From positions 1 to 64,000 of the forward strand of contig CAOYAN010000006.1 in NCBI GenBank assembly GCA_948562205.1: a stretch of DNA of 64,000 bases. Direction: 5' to 3'. Source of the DNA: an uncultured Clostridia bacterium. Lineage in GTDB: Bacteria > Bacillota > Clostridia > TANB77 > CAG-465. The translations under genes and the position numbers were made by a program. Below the pieces are notes generated by a model that searched no databases, was not told the origin of the DNA, and worked only from the letters and a program-made list of their open reading frames with translations. Below, piece by piece: positions 27,801-34,659 of the stretch. Every line of letters starts with the position of its first letter. Within the stretch, counting starts at the first letter, position 1.

Positions 27801-28694
27801 ACCACCAGATATGCTCATTAAAATTTGTCCTGTTACTCTTATTGCCTTTGGTGTAGTTATTCCATTATTTAACATATTAATAGTCGCACTTTTTCCTTTT
27901 CCATCTAAATATCTAGATCCTATTTTTAATGATAAGTTTCTAATTGGATTTTCTTCATTTTCTTCAATTACAATCAATTTCCATGAACCATATGCATCAA
28001 ATCCGTCATAGTAATATGGATATGGAATATTACAACAATAATATTCTCCATAGCCTTCCTTTTTTACAAAATCAGTTACATCTACAAATCCTACATAATA
28101 TTTATTATTATTAAAATAAATTTTATCCATTTTAGTTTCTATGCCATTTTTACTTGGTCCAATAAAAGTTATTGGATATGTTTCTAATAATCTTTGATAT
28201 GGAGTAATTCTACTATTTACTTCTATTACTAAATATGCCTTATATATTTTATCATTAGGATTATCTTTTTCTAATACTGCCATAGTAGAGTTTCCTTTTA
28301 CAATACAGTTATTATTGCTATCATAAACCTCTCTATCTTTTTCATATTCTTTTAACCATTCATACTCTTTTAATAACGATAATTTCGAATAATATTGCTG
28401 ATTTACAGACATATATTTTTGCCAAACTAAAACACCTGATATATTATCACATCCTGTAGCATTAAATTTATATGGTCCTATTATATCTTGAATAGTTTCA
28501 AAACCATTAAGTTTTATTGCTTCTGTTGTTCTTCCTTGTTCTTGAATATATCTATTTATATTTTCATCCTTTTTTATATCTCTTTTAATTATTACTTCTT
28601 TTCCAATTTGAAAAATTATTGTAAGTAAACCTACTATTATTACTGATAATAATACTACAGTAATTTTACTTTTAAATTTCTTTTTTTTATTCAT
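24822..28694 (-). CDS. Cna_B-repeat surface protein A, 1290 residues
   Basis: Large exported adhesin-like protein. Signal helix at 9-31 (TVVLLSVIIVGLLTIIF), a unique region to about 600, then seven tandem Cna_B-type repeats of 90-100 residues. Each repeat has a KxW or KSF lysine near its start, a catalytic Glu in the V(D/N)EK or DEK segment and a terminal TN(R/K)F Asn, the set that forms internal isopeptide bonds. Repeat 1 has QSLW where others have TKIW, so it lacks the lysine. Repeats 1-2 and 3-4 are near copies. The C-terminus has EPVVDTND, a hydrophobic helix and RKYVISR, a sortase-like anchor without LPxTG. ATG 28694 is chosen over 28709 because GGGAGA precedes it, aligning with AGGAGG in paralogue B. 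Confidence 0.88.
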   Translation of the reverse strand: MNKKKKFKSKITVVLLSVIIVGLLTIIFQIGKEVIIKRDIKKDENINRYIQEQGRTTEAIKLNGFETIQDIIGPYKFNATGCDNISGVLVWQKYMSVNQQYYSKLSLLKEYEWLKEYEKDREVYDSNNNCIVKGNSTMAVLEKDNPNDKIYKAYLVIEVNSRITPYQRLLETYPITFIGPSKNGIETKMDKIYFNNNKYYVGFVDVTDFVKKEGYGEYYCCNIPYPYYYDGFDAYGSWKLIVIEENEENPIRNLSLKIGSRYLDGKGKSATINMLNNGITTPKAIRVTGQILMSISGGDPRTTQYNSLVYSNDGTVGNEKEVTYGSSTIRTTKNPFTWLVSKNLKPITNATKYGKDLYLKDGFLSESPIYGYTKIAGTDLEIFEIDGTLNKHNIRFTNNVDNMYFKISNVENCKLMVSTMGVSIDVEYPKYEMNLTNDGKDENIVIKGSSKNVYETVENVGLYQTEVVVEVDKDIDIEDVNAIFIASNGERTEYNLSENPELISINSETNEVTIKWGVGEDKLTLKDDNIEFIINGKIKNSKTLYINSAYTSGYLYLRESKLNNYIDKISVAKSEIEYKKNIEVQSLWEDNENEANKRPSSVILQIFDGERLIIEAEVNEEDEWKHTFTNLLKYREDGSEINYTVNEKSFATDKFYTKEIVGNIITNRFIVPEDKIKIIGIKSFNDNNNEANKRPESIMLQVKSNDTVVAEQIVNEANNWRYEFELSKYDRLGNEIEYTIDEKDTGNKFYIKEKVEKISDTETIVTNKYEVPDERISVEVTKIWEDNNNEANKRPSSVILQIFDGERLITEAEVTEESEWKHTFTNLLKYREDGSEIEYTVNEKSFVTDKFYTKEIVGNTITNRFTVPEDKIKIVGIKSFNDNNNEADKRPESITLQVKANDTVVAEQNVNEANNWRYEFELSKYDRLGNEIEYTIDEKDTGSKFYTKEKVEKKDNEITVTNKFEVPNEKINLEVMKTWDDNGNVAGKRPNSITLQVKTGGVVVAEQVVSSANGWKHTFELAKYNETGDEIEYTVDEKELDEESSKFYIKEIVGNVITNKFVVLEDRIKIVGKKVWNDNGNAGGKRDTSVILQLKVGENIIAEAEVSDRNNWSYEFEVPKYDELGNEIEYYIDERYSGNKFYKKVLTDKNTVTNEFVVPEEKILVKAVKKWEDNNNEYGKRPGSVVLQVYNKDKLVVEEKVSADNNWSYEVKLPKYDEYGDEIEYRVNEKGTSKYYEKVIEGNVVINKCVYEPVVDTNDINVLSYIVIFFVSIVGIIVGINFIRKYVISR

Positions 28695-28759
28695 GAATTC
28701 ATCTCCCATTCTTTATTTTTCTCCTATTTTTATATAATATACCATTTTTAAAAAATACT

Positions 28760-28803
28760 GAATGACTTATTATACTTGTTTACATGACCTTTTGTACTTG
28801 TTT
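28760..28803 (-). promoter_or_regulatory. surface protein A promoter in 22-base tandem repeat
   Basis: Two adjacent 22-base units (28760-28781 and 28782-28803) match at 17 of 22 positions; each contains AAACAAGTA on the minus strand. A TATAAT (28769-28774) lies inside the unit nearest the gene, about 75 bases from the start codon. The -35 region is poor, which suggests an activator. The same arrangement precedes paralogue B. A 22-base period puts both units on one face of the helix. Confidence 0.65.
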
Positions 28804-28811
28804 TTACACAC

Positions 28812-28844
28812 AAAAAGCACTGGTACTATTACTTAGTATCAGTG
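28812..28844 (-). terminator. terminator upstream of surface protein A promoter
   Basis: A 10-bp stem with one mismatch (28818-28827 with 28835-28844) and a T5 tail on the minus strand. It ends the small unit that starts at the promoter 29000-29028. The stem is conserved and the loop diverged in the copy at 49661-49692. Confidence 0.7.
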
Positions 28845-28896
28845 TATATATTTTAAGGCAGAATCTACCCTTGTTATTTCATTTTCTCTTGTGTTT

Positions 28897-28962
28897 TTAA
28901 AACTTAGTTGTGTGTGTGTGTGTGTGTAGTTTTATCATGTTTGTGTTAATTTTAGTTACCAT
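28897..28962 (-). CDS. mini-ORF of duplicated upstream unit, copy 1
   Basis: AAAGGA precedes ATG 28962. The frame begins MVTKINTNMIKLH and runs into the (TG)9 tract, where it leaves the frame used in copy 2 and stops after 21 codons. Copy 2, with (TG)4, stays open for 37 codons. It is uncertain whether this is translated; the repeat difference of five units changes frame, as in phase-variable genes. Confidence 0.3.
   Translation of the reverse strand: MVTKINTNMIKLHTHTHTTKF
28909..28926. repeat. (TG)9 microsatellite
   Basis: Nine TG units here against four at the equivalent place in the second copy (49757-49764). Such tracts change length by strand slippage. Confidence 0.9.
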
Positions 28963-28999
28963 AATCATTTTCCTTTCTTTTTCTTTTGATTACACATTT

Positions 29000-29028
29000 A
29001 TCCTATCATTTCTTTAAACTTTTTTCAA
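29000..29028 (-). promoter_or_regulatory. promoter of small upstream unit, copy 1
   Basis: On the minus strand TTGAAA (29023-29028), 17-base spacer, TAGGAT (29000-29005). The aligned promoter of copy 2 is TTGAAA-N17-TAAAAT. The unit ends at the terminator 28812-28844. Confidence 0.5.
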
Positions 29029-29063
29029 GTACTATTTATTTTTTAAATTTTTTTATTTTTTCT

Positions 29064-29092
29064 TTGACAAACTTTTGTTTGTTTGATATAAT
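29064..29092 (+). promoter_or_regulatory. rmuC promoter
   Basis: TTGACA (29064-29069), 17-base spacer, TATAAT (29087-29092), about 28 bases before the start codon. Confidence 0.85.
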
Positions 29093-29120
29093 TATCTTGT
29101 TTTAGAAAAGAGGTATGAAT

Positions 29121-30407
29121 ATGGACATTACAATGATACTTTTAATTATATGTATAGTTTTGCTTGCTATAAATATAATTATCACACTTTCAAAAAGTAA
29201 AAACGAGAATAATTCAAAAGAATTTATTCAAGAATTTAATTCTATTAGACAAGAACTTTCTACAATGCTTATGCAAACACGTGAAGAAATACAAAAAAAT
29301 CTTGGAATTAAAATAAATGAAAATGCAAATACTCAACAAATGCAACTAGCAAATCTTACAAATTTAAATGAGACAAAACTTGAAAATACACGTAAAAACA
29401 TGGAAGAAAAACTAGAACTTATTAGAAAAACGGTTGAAGATAGACTACTTCTACTTCAAAAAGATAATAGTGAAAAACTTGAAAAAATGCGTGCTACAGT
29501 TGATGAAAAACTTCAAAGTACATTAGAGCAAAGACTTGGTGAATCATTTAAAATTGTAAATGAAAGATTAGAGTCTGTATACAAAGGACTTGGTGAAATG
29601 CAAACACTTGCTCAAGGTGTTGGTGATTTAAAGAAAGTATTTACAAACGTAAAATCTAGAGGGTACTGGGGAGAAATTCAGCTAAGTAACATTTTAGAAC
29701 AGTTCTTAACTAAAGAACAATACTCAGCAAATGTTAAAACTAAACCAAAATCTAATGACCTTGTTGAATTTGCTATTAAACTTCCAGGTAGAAATGATAA
29801 TGAATTTGTATGGCTGCCAGTAGACTCTAAATTTCCTATTGAAGACTATTCAAGACTTGTTGATGCTGAAGATATAGGAGATGTTGCACTAGTTCAAGAG
29901 TCTAGAAAAAAACTTGAAAATTCTATAAAATCATTTGCAAAAGATATATATGAAAAATATATTGAAGCTCCATATACAACAGACTTTGGTATAATGTTCC
30001 TACCTACTGAGAGTCTATACTGTGAAGTATTAAAAAACACAGGTCTTTGTGAATTTATATCACAAAAATATAGAATTGTTGTATCTGGACCTACTACATT
30101 TGTAGCTCTACTTAATAGTTTACAAATGGGATTTAAAACACTTGCAATTGAAAAAAGAACTAGTGAAGTATGGCAATTACTTGGAATGGTAAAATCTGAA
30201 TTCTCTAAATTTGGCGAATTACTTGATAAGACAAATAAAAAGCTTTTAGAGATATCTTCTACTATGGAACTAGCATCTAGAAAGACCAGAACAATAGAGA
30301 GAAAATTAAAAAAAGTTGAGGCACTACCTGTTTCAAATGAAGAAGAATTCTACTCAACAGATAATCTTTTACCAGAATATGAAATATCTGATACTGAATC
30401 AGAATAA
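29121..30407 (+). CDS. rmuC: DNA recombination protein RmuC
   Basis: 428 residues. An N-terminal membrane helix (TMILLIICIVLLAINIIIT) and a long coiled coil to about residue 150 lead into the RmuC core: RGYWGEIQLSNILEQFL, then EFAIKLPG and LPVDSKFPIEDY, part of a PD-(D/E)XK-like nuclease fold. RmuC limits DNA inversions and is thought to act at membrane-near DNA structures. ATG 29121 has AAGAGG 7 bases upstream; ATG 29115 is too close to it. Confidence 0.93.
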   Translation: MDITMILLIICIVLLAINIIITLSKSKNENNSKEFIQEFNSIRQELSTMLMQTREEIQKNLGIKINENANTQQMQLANLTNLNETKLENTRKNMEEKLELIRKTVEDRLLLLQKDNSEKLEKMRATVDEKLQSTLEQRLGESFKIVNERLESVYKGLGEMQTLAQGVGDLKKVFTNVKSRGYWGEIQLSNILEQFLTKEQYSANVKTKPKSNDLVEFAIKLPGRNDNEFVWLPVDSKFPIEDYSRLVDAEDIGDVALVQESRKKLENSIKSFAKDIYEKYIEAPYTTDFGIMFLPTESLYCEVLKNTGLCEFISQKYRIVVSGPTTFVALLNSLQMGFKTLAIEKRTSEVWQLLGMVKSEFSKFGELLDKTNKKLLEISSTMELASRKTRTIERKLKKVEALPVSNEEEFYSTDNLLPEYEISDTESE

Positions 30408-30412
30408 ATTTA

Positions 30413-30435
30413 AAGTCACTTTAGTGGCTTTTTTT
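30413..30435 (+). terminator. rmuC terminator
   Basis: Stem AAGTCAC/GTGGCTT (30413-30419 with 30424-30430), 4-base loop, T-run to 30435. Confidence 0.8.
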
Positions 30436-30486
30436 CTTTATATTTCCCCTACTTTACTTTTTTAAAATATTATGATAAAATAATCA

Positions 30487-30515
30487 TTGAGTTTGAAATT
30501 AAAATATTATATATA
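30487..30515 (+). promoter_or_regulatory. possible promoter of glmU-like pair
   Basis: TTGAGT (30487-30492), 17-base spacer, TATATA (30510-30515). Both boxes are imperfect, and other AT-rich alternatives exist nearby. Confidence 0.4.
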
Positions 30516-30541
30516 AAGAATTATTTAAGGAGATGATTTTA

Positions 30542-31603
30542 ATGTCTAAAATAAAAGCTATAGTAATGGCAGGTGGAAAAGGAACAAGAATGAAATCCAA
30601 TCTACCAAAAGTTTTACATAAAGTATATGACAGATGTATAATTGATTATGTATGTGATGCATGTGAAAATGCAAGTATAAATGATATTTATGTAATTGTT
30701 GGTCATAAACATGAATTAGTTGAAAAAAATCTACATGGTAGAGATAATGTAAAATGTATACTACAAAAAGAACAACTAGGTACAGGGCATGCTGTAATGC
30801 AAGCAAAAGATTACATTGAAGATGATGACTTAATCTTAATAGTTAATGGTGACATGCCACTTATATCACCTTATACAATAAAATCTTTTATTTCATTTAT
30901 TGAACTTGGAAACTTTGATGGAGCTTTAGTATCAGCTGTTTTTGATAAAACACCTGCATATGGAAGAATTATACGTGATGGTCATGGTAATTTATCAAAA
31001 ATCGTAGAACAAAAAGATTGTAATGAAGAAGAACTTGCAATTGAGGAAGTAAATATTGGTCTTTATTGTTTTAAAGGTAAACATTTAAAAGATGCATTTG
31101 AAAAACTTGATAATAAAAATGCTCAACAAGAATACTATATTACAGATATACCATATCATATAATTGCTACTGGTGGTAGAATTGGTGTATATATGATACA
31201 AAATTCTGAAGAAACACAAGGTATAAACTCTAGATCAGATTTATCTGTAGTTACTAGAACACTATTACATAATACACGTGAACTACATATGGATAATGGT
31301 GTAACTTTAATTGATCCAGATAATACATATATAAGTTTAGATGTATCAATTGGAAAAGATACTATAATATACCCTGGTACTAATATTCAAGGAGAAACTA
31401 TAATTGGTGAAAATTGTATAATTGGACCAAACTCACATATAATTTCATCAACTATTGGTGATAACACTATAGTTGAAACTAGTAAACTTGATAGAGCATC
31501 AATTGGAAGCAATTGTAAAATTGGACCTTTTAGTGTTATAGGCAAAAATGCATATATAAAAGATAATACTGAAATATCATCTTTTACAGAACTTAAGAAT
31601 TAA
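30542..31603 (+). CDS. glmU: GlmU-like UDP-GlcNAc pyrophosphorylase, short form
   Basis: 353 residues from ATG 30542 (AAGGAG upstream). Residues 1-230 are the nucleotidyltransferase, with VMAGGKGTRMKSNLPKVLHKV shown in part as AGGKGTRMKSNLPKVL, GTGHAVMQA and NGDMPLI. A left-handed beta-helix of hexapeptide repeats starts near 250 and stops at the end. GlmU normally has about 455 residues with a full acetyltransferase domain; here that part is missing and a separate hexapeptide acyltransferase follows 12 bases later. It should make UDP-GlcNAc for wall synthesis. Whether the pair replaces bifunctional GlmU is inferred. Confidence 0.88.
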   Translation: MSKIKAIVMAGGKGTRMKSNLPKVLHKVYDRCIIDYVCDACENASINDIYVIVGHKHELVEKNLHGRDNVKCILQKEQLGTGHAVMQAKDYIEDDDLILIVNGDMPLISPYTIKSFISFIELGNFDGALVSAVFDKTPAYGRIIRDGHGNLSKIVEQKDCNEEELAIEEVNIGLYCFKGKHLKDAFEKLDNKNAQQEYYITDIPYHIIATGGRIGVYMIQNSEETQGINSRSDLSVVTRTLLHNTRELHMDNGVTLIDPDNTYISLDVSIGKDTIIYPGTNIQGETIIGENCIIGPNSHIISSTIGDNTIVETSKLDRASIGSNCKIGPFSVIGKNAYIKDNTEISSFTELKN

Positions 31604-31615
31604 TTGGAGGTAGTC

Positions 31616-32329
31616 ATGGAAAATTTTAAATTAAATTATTATTTTGAAGATATGAATAGCTTTGAGCACAAACAAATTTTTAATAATGCTACATATCCTT
31701 GGGAAGTTTTAGAAAATGCTAAAGAATATATAAAAGAAAAAGTTGAAAAAGACAGTGTTAAAATAAATAATGCAGAAATTAGTGAATTTGTTTCAATTTC
31801 TGGAAACTATATTATTGGTGAAGGTACAAAAATTCATGCAAATGCTGTAATACAAGGACCAGTTATAATTGGTAAAAATGTTGAAATTCAATCAGGTGCC
31901 CTTATTAGACCTTATACTATAATTGGAGATAACTGTGTTGTTGGTCATGCATCTGAAATAAAACATGCTATACTTCAAAATAAAGCAAAAGTAGCATCTC
32001 TTGCCTTTGTTGGAGATTCAATACTTGGAAGATCTGCAAGAATTGGCAGTGGTGTTATATGTGCAAACAGAAGATTTGATCAAAAAAATATAACTGTAAA
32101 AAATTCAAATAGTGAAAAAATAGATGTTGGAACTGATTTTTTCGGTAGTATTATTGGAGATAATTCAAGACTTGGTGCTAATTCTACCGCACTACCTGGA
32201 GCATTTATTGGTAAATATACATGGATACTACCAAACGTTCAAGTAAGAGGATTTGTTGAATCTAAAAAACGTGTATTTCCAGTTATGTCTACAAGAATTG
32301 AAGAAAATGAAATTATTGAATTAAAATAA
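31616..32329 (+). CDS. hexapeptide-repeat acetyltransferase, GlmU C-terminal-like
   Basis: 237 residues from ATG 31616, which has GGAGG 5 bases upstream. Left-handed beta-helix with many (I/V)G-x4 hexapeptides from about residue 55. EIKHAILQNKAKVASLAFVG and IGSGVICANRRFD resemble the GlmU acetyl-CoA site (EIKKA...KAxHLSYxGD, GAGTxTCNYDG). It probably acetylates glucosamine-1-phosphate in a split GlmU, though another sugar substrate is possible. Same operon as the pyrophosphorylase. Confidence 0.75.
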   Translation: MENFKLNYYFEDMNSFEHKQIFNNATYPWEVLENAKEYIKEKVEKDSVKINNAEISEFVSISGNYIIGEGTKIHANAVIQGPVIIGKNVEIQSGALIRPYTIIGDNCVVGHASEIKHAILQNKAKVASLAFVGDSILGRSARIGSGVICANRRFDQKNITVKNSNSEKIDVGTDFFGSIIGDNSRLGANSTALPGAFIGKYTWILPNVQVRGFVESKKRVFPVMSTRIEENEIIELK

Positions 32330-32340
32330 TTCATATACTC

Positions 32341-32369
32341 GGACACACAAATTAATGTGTGTCCATTTT
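32341..32369. terminator. terminator between convergent genes
   Basis: A 9-bp GC-richer stem GGACACACA/TGTGTGTCC (32341-32349 with 32356-32364), 6-base loop, then ATTTT on the plus strand. Confidence 0.75.
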
Positions 32370-32382
32370 CTATCCCCCTAAT

Positions 32383-33063
32383 TTATATATAATTTTTAAA
32401 TAATACTCTCATATGTCTTATTCCATCTGAAATAGGTTTTAAATGAGGTTTTCTATTTCTTCTATCTTTCCTAAACTTTATATCTACTTCCGAAAATTTT
32501 AAATTGTTTTTCTTAGCTTTTATAAGCATCTCAGTTGCATACTCAAAGCCAGTGCAACAAAGATTAATATTCTTTATCTTTTCTTTATCAAATCCACGAA
32601 GTCCACAGTTATAGTCTTTTATCCCTATATCATACATTATATTTCCAATAGTAGATATAATAGGAGTACCTACATATCTATGTAAAATTGGCATTGCCCC
32701 TTTTTCAATATTATTATTTAATCTATTACCAATTACTAGATCATATCCTTCTCTTAATTTTTCTAGTACATTACCTAATTCATACATATTATATGAAAAA
32801 TCAGCATCTCCCATTATTATATATTTTCCATTTGCTACTTTAGTACCACCAATAAGAGCTGAACCATATCCTTTCTCAGATATACTTACTACTTGTGCCC
32901 CTTTACTTTTTACTATCTCTATAGAATTATCACTACTGCCATTATCTGCTACTAAAATCTCTCCATCTATATTGTTCTGGTTTAAAAAATTATTTGCTTC
33001 GTCTAATACTTGTCCTATTGTTTCTTCTTCATTTAAACATGGTATCAAAATAGTAAGTTCCAT
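32383..33063 (-). CDS. family 2 glycosyltransferase (DPM1-like)
   Basis: 226 residues, GT-A fold. LTILIPCLNEEETIGQVLDE at the start, then DNGSSDNS and GDADFSYN (DxD) match dolichyl-/undecaprenyl-phosphate sugar synthases. No membrane helices follow, unlike ArnC types. It follows a polytopic membrane protein by 15 bases, the common pairing of a polyprenyl-P-sugar synthase with the membrane enzyme or flippase using that donor. Cytosolic face of the membrane. Confidence 0.88.
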   Translation of the reverse strand: MELTILIPCLNEEETIGQVLDEANNFLNQNNIDGEILVADNGSSDNSIEIVKSKGAQVVSISEKGYGSALIGGTKVANGKYIIMGDADFSYNMYELGNVLEKLREGYDLVIGNRLNNNIEKGAMPILHRYVGTPIISTIGNIMYDIGIKDYNCGLRGFDKEKIKNINLCCTGFEYATEMLIKAKKNNLKFSEVDIKFRKDRRNRKPHLKPISDGIRHMRVLFKNYI

Positions 33064-33078
33064 TATTTTTCCTCCGCT

Positions 33079-34434
33079 CTATACTATATAATTTAAAATT
33101 ATAACTATTAAATTAATAAGTACAAAAATAGTAAAAATTTCTTTTCTATTATTTTTAAAATATTTATTTAGTATATTTATCATAATTATCTGACTACAAA
33201 TACATGTAACAATTAAACTTCTATGTGTAAAATATGCATGTGATAGCGAATGTTCTCTAACAAGAGCATACCAAATAAATGGAGCAATTCCAATAAATTC
33301 TAAGAATAAGTTTTTAGCTATAATATCTGTTACTTTCCTAAACTTTATTTTCTCAAATATTGCTATTATAATATTTAAAATATATATTATTCCTACATAT
33401 ATAGCTACTGGAAGTCCAATATATACTATATTAAATAATTCTACACTAAGTAGTCTTATATTTTTACTACTGCTTCTATATAATGCTTGACCAATTGCAT
33501 TTTTTACTAAATTTCTATTATATACTAAGTCTACTATTATCCATTTAGAAGCCCACATTAAAGCATAACTTATAGCAAATAACGTAATATATTTAATACA
33601 TGCAATGGTTAACTCTTTTATACTTTTATTATTCTCCATTAATATTAAAATTATTAATGGAAATACTAAAATTGCTACAGGAATAGTAAGCAAATCAAAA
33701 AATGCCGTAAGCATTCCAAGTATAAAGAAAAATTTTCCATAATATTTTTTATTTATACTAAGTAGTACATTACTTCCAATGAGGATTAGTGAAAATCCTA
33801 TTGTTTCTTCAAGACAACTATATACTAAATATCCCTCTGTAACTATAAATCCAAAAATTATAGCAATAATAAATTTAAGCCCAATTTTTTTCTTAATCTT
33901 ATATAAAAGCATTAAAAATAAAATAAAGTGAAATATATAACTTATAATCTTTATTTCAGTATAACTAAATATTGTAAGTAATGGTCTAAGAAATATTAAA
34001 TGACCATGCCAATATCTTGCATACTCTATTGCTATAAGATTTTTTCCTCTCAAAAGCTTTTCAAGTTCCTGAACATGTGGAAAAATTGGTATTTCTTTAT
34101 CTTCATATGCTTTATCTTCAACTGTAGTATCAGTTACTCCATCTACATAATTTGTTCTTGCAAAAAGCATAGAATAAAAAGGATGTTTACTATCAACACT
34201 ATATGCCATATTTATCATCATAGCATCAGCATAGGTATCAAACATTATCTCTTTATTAAAAACTGGTATAATTTTTTTACTACCACTTTTGTTAATATCT
34301 AAAATCGATCTTTCAATATTAGGTAATAATTTTACTGATGGTATAAGACATGATAGATACATAAGTATCATACAAATACATAATGTAACAATAAATATTG
34401 CTATATATTTAAGACTTTCTAAAATCTTTTTCAT
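33079..34434 (-). CDS. polytopic membrane protein, GT-C-like
   Basis: 451 residues. One N-terminal helix, an external segment of about 130 residues, then about nine more helices. The layout resembles GT-C or GtrC-type membrane glycosyltransferases, but no clear acidic catalytic motif is seen, so that is a guess from topology and from the adjacent GT2 gene. Start 34434 is preferred because GGAAG precedes it and the promoter at 34487-34515 lies upstream; the longer frame would start at the -35 box. Confidence 0.7.
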   Translation of the reverse strand: MKKILESLKYIAIFIVTLCICMILMYLSCLIPSVKLLPNIERSILDINKSGSKKIIPVFNKEIMFDTYADAMMINMAYSVDSKHPFYSMLFARTNYVDGVTDTTVEDKAYEDKEIPIFPHVQELEKLLRGKNLIAIEYARYWHGHLIFLRPLLTIFSYTEIKIISYIFHFILFLMLLYKIKKKIGLKFIIAIIFGFIVTEGYLVYSCLEETIGFSLILIGSNVLLSINKKYYGKFFFILGMLTAFFDLLTIPVAILVFPLIILILMENNKSIKELTIACIKYITLFAISYALMWASKWIIVDLVYNRNLVKNAIGQALYRSSSKNIRLLSVELFNIVYIGLPVAIYVGIIYILNIIIAIFEKIKFRKVTDIIAKNLFLEFIGIAPFIWYALVREHSLSHAYFTHRSLIVTCICSQIIMINILNKYFKNNRKEIFTIFVLINLIVIILNYIV

Positions 34435-34486
34435 AACTAACTTCCTTTTCCATATATTTTTTTCTCTTATAGTTTGAACTAAAACT

Positions 34487-34515
34487 ATATTATCATTAAT
34501 ATTATATTTTTTCAA
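34487..34515 (-). promoter_or_regulatory. promoter of membrane protein-GT2 operon
   Basis: On the minus strand TTGAAA (34510-34515), 17-base spacer, TAATAT (34487-34492). Confidence 0.6.
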
Positions 34516-34659
34516 TAATAAAAGCGAAATAAAAAATTTTACTCACGTTTTTTCAAGTTATTTTCTGTATAATTTATAGTTTTTTTATCAAATCACTTGT
34601 ATAATTTTTCTCTTTATTATACAATTTATTTAGATATTAGCTTTTACGGAGGATAAAAT

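Noticed and set aside
24998..28011. Many plus-strand open frames of 60-130 codons opposite surface protein A
   Set aside because: They are antisense shadows of the repeat-rich coding strand, Leu/Phe/Ser-rich, without ribosome binding sites; the same occurs opposite surface protein B.
24822..28694. CRISPR-like array or tandem DNA repeat
   Set aside because: The periodicity of about 280-300 bases is explained by in-frame Cna_B protein repeats.
28897..28962. A conserved leader peptide shared by both surface-gene modules
   Set aside because: Recounting the TG tract showed the frame is not conserved: copy 1 shifts and stops early. It is kept only as a low-confidence mini-ORF and a possible slippage site.
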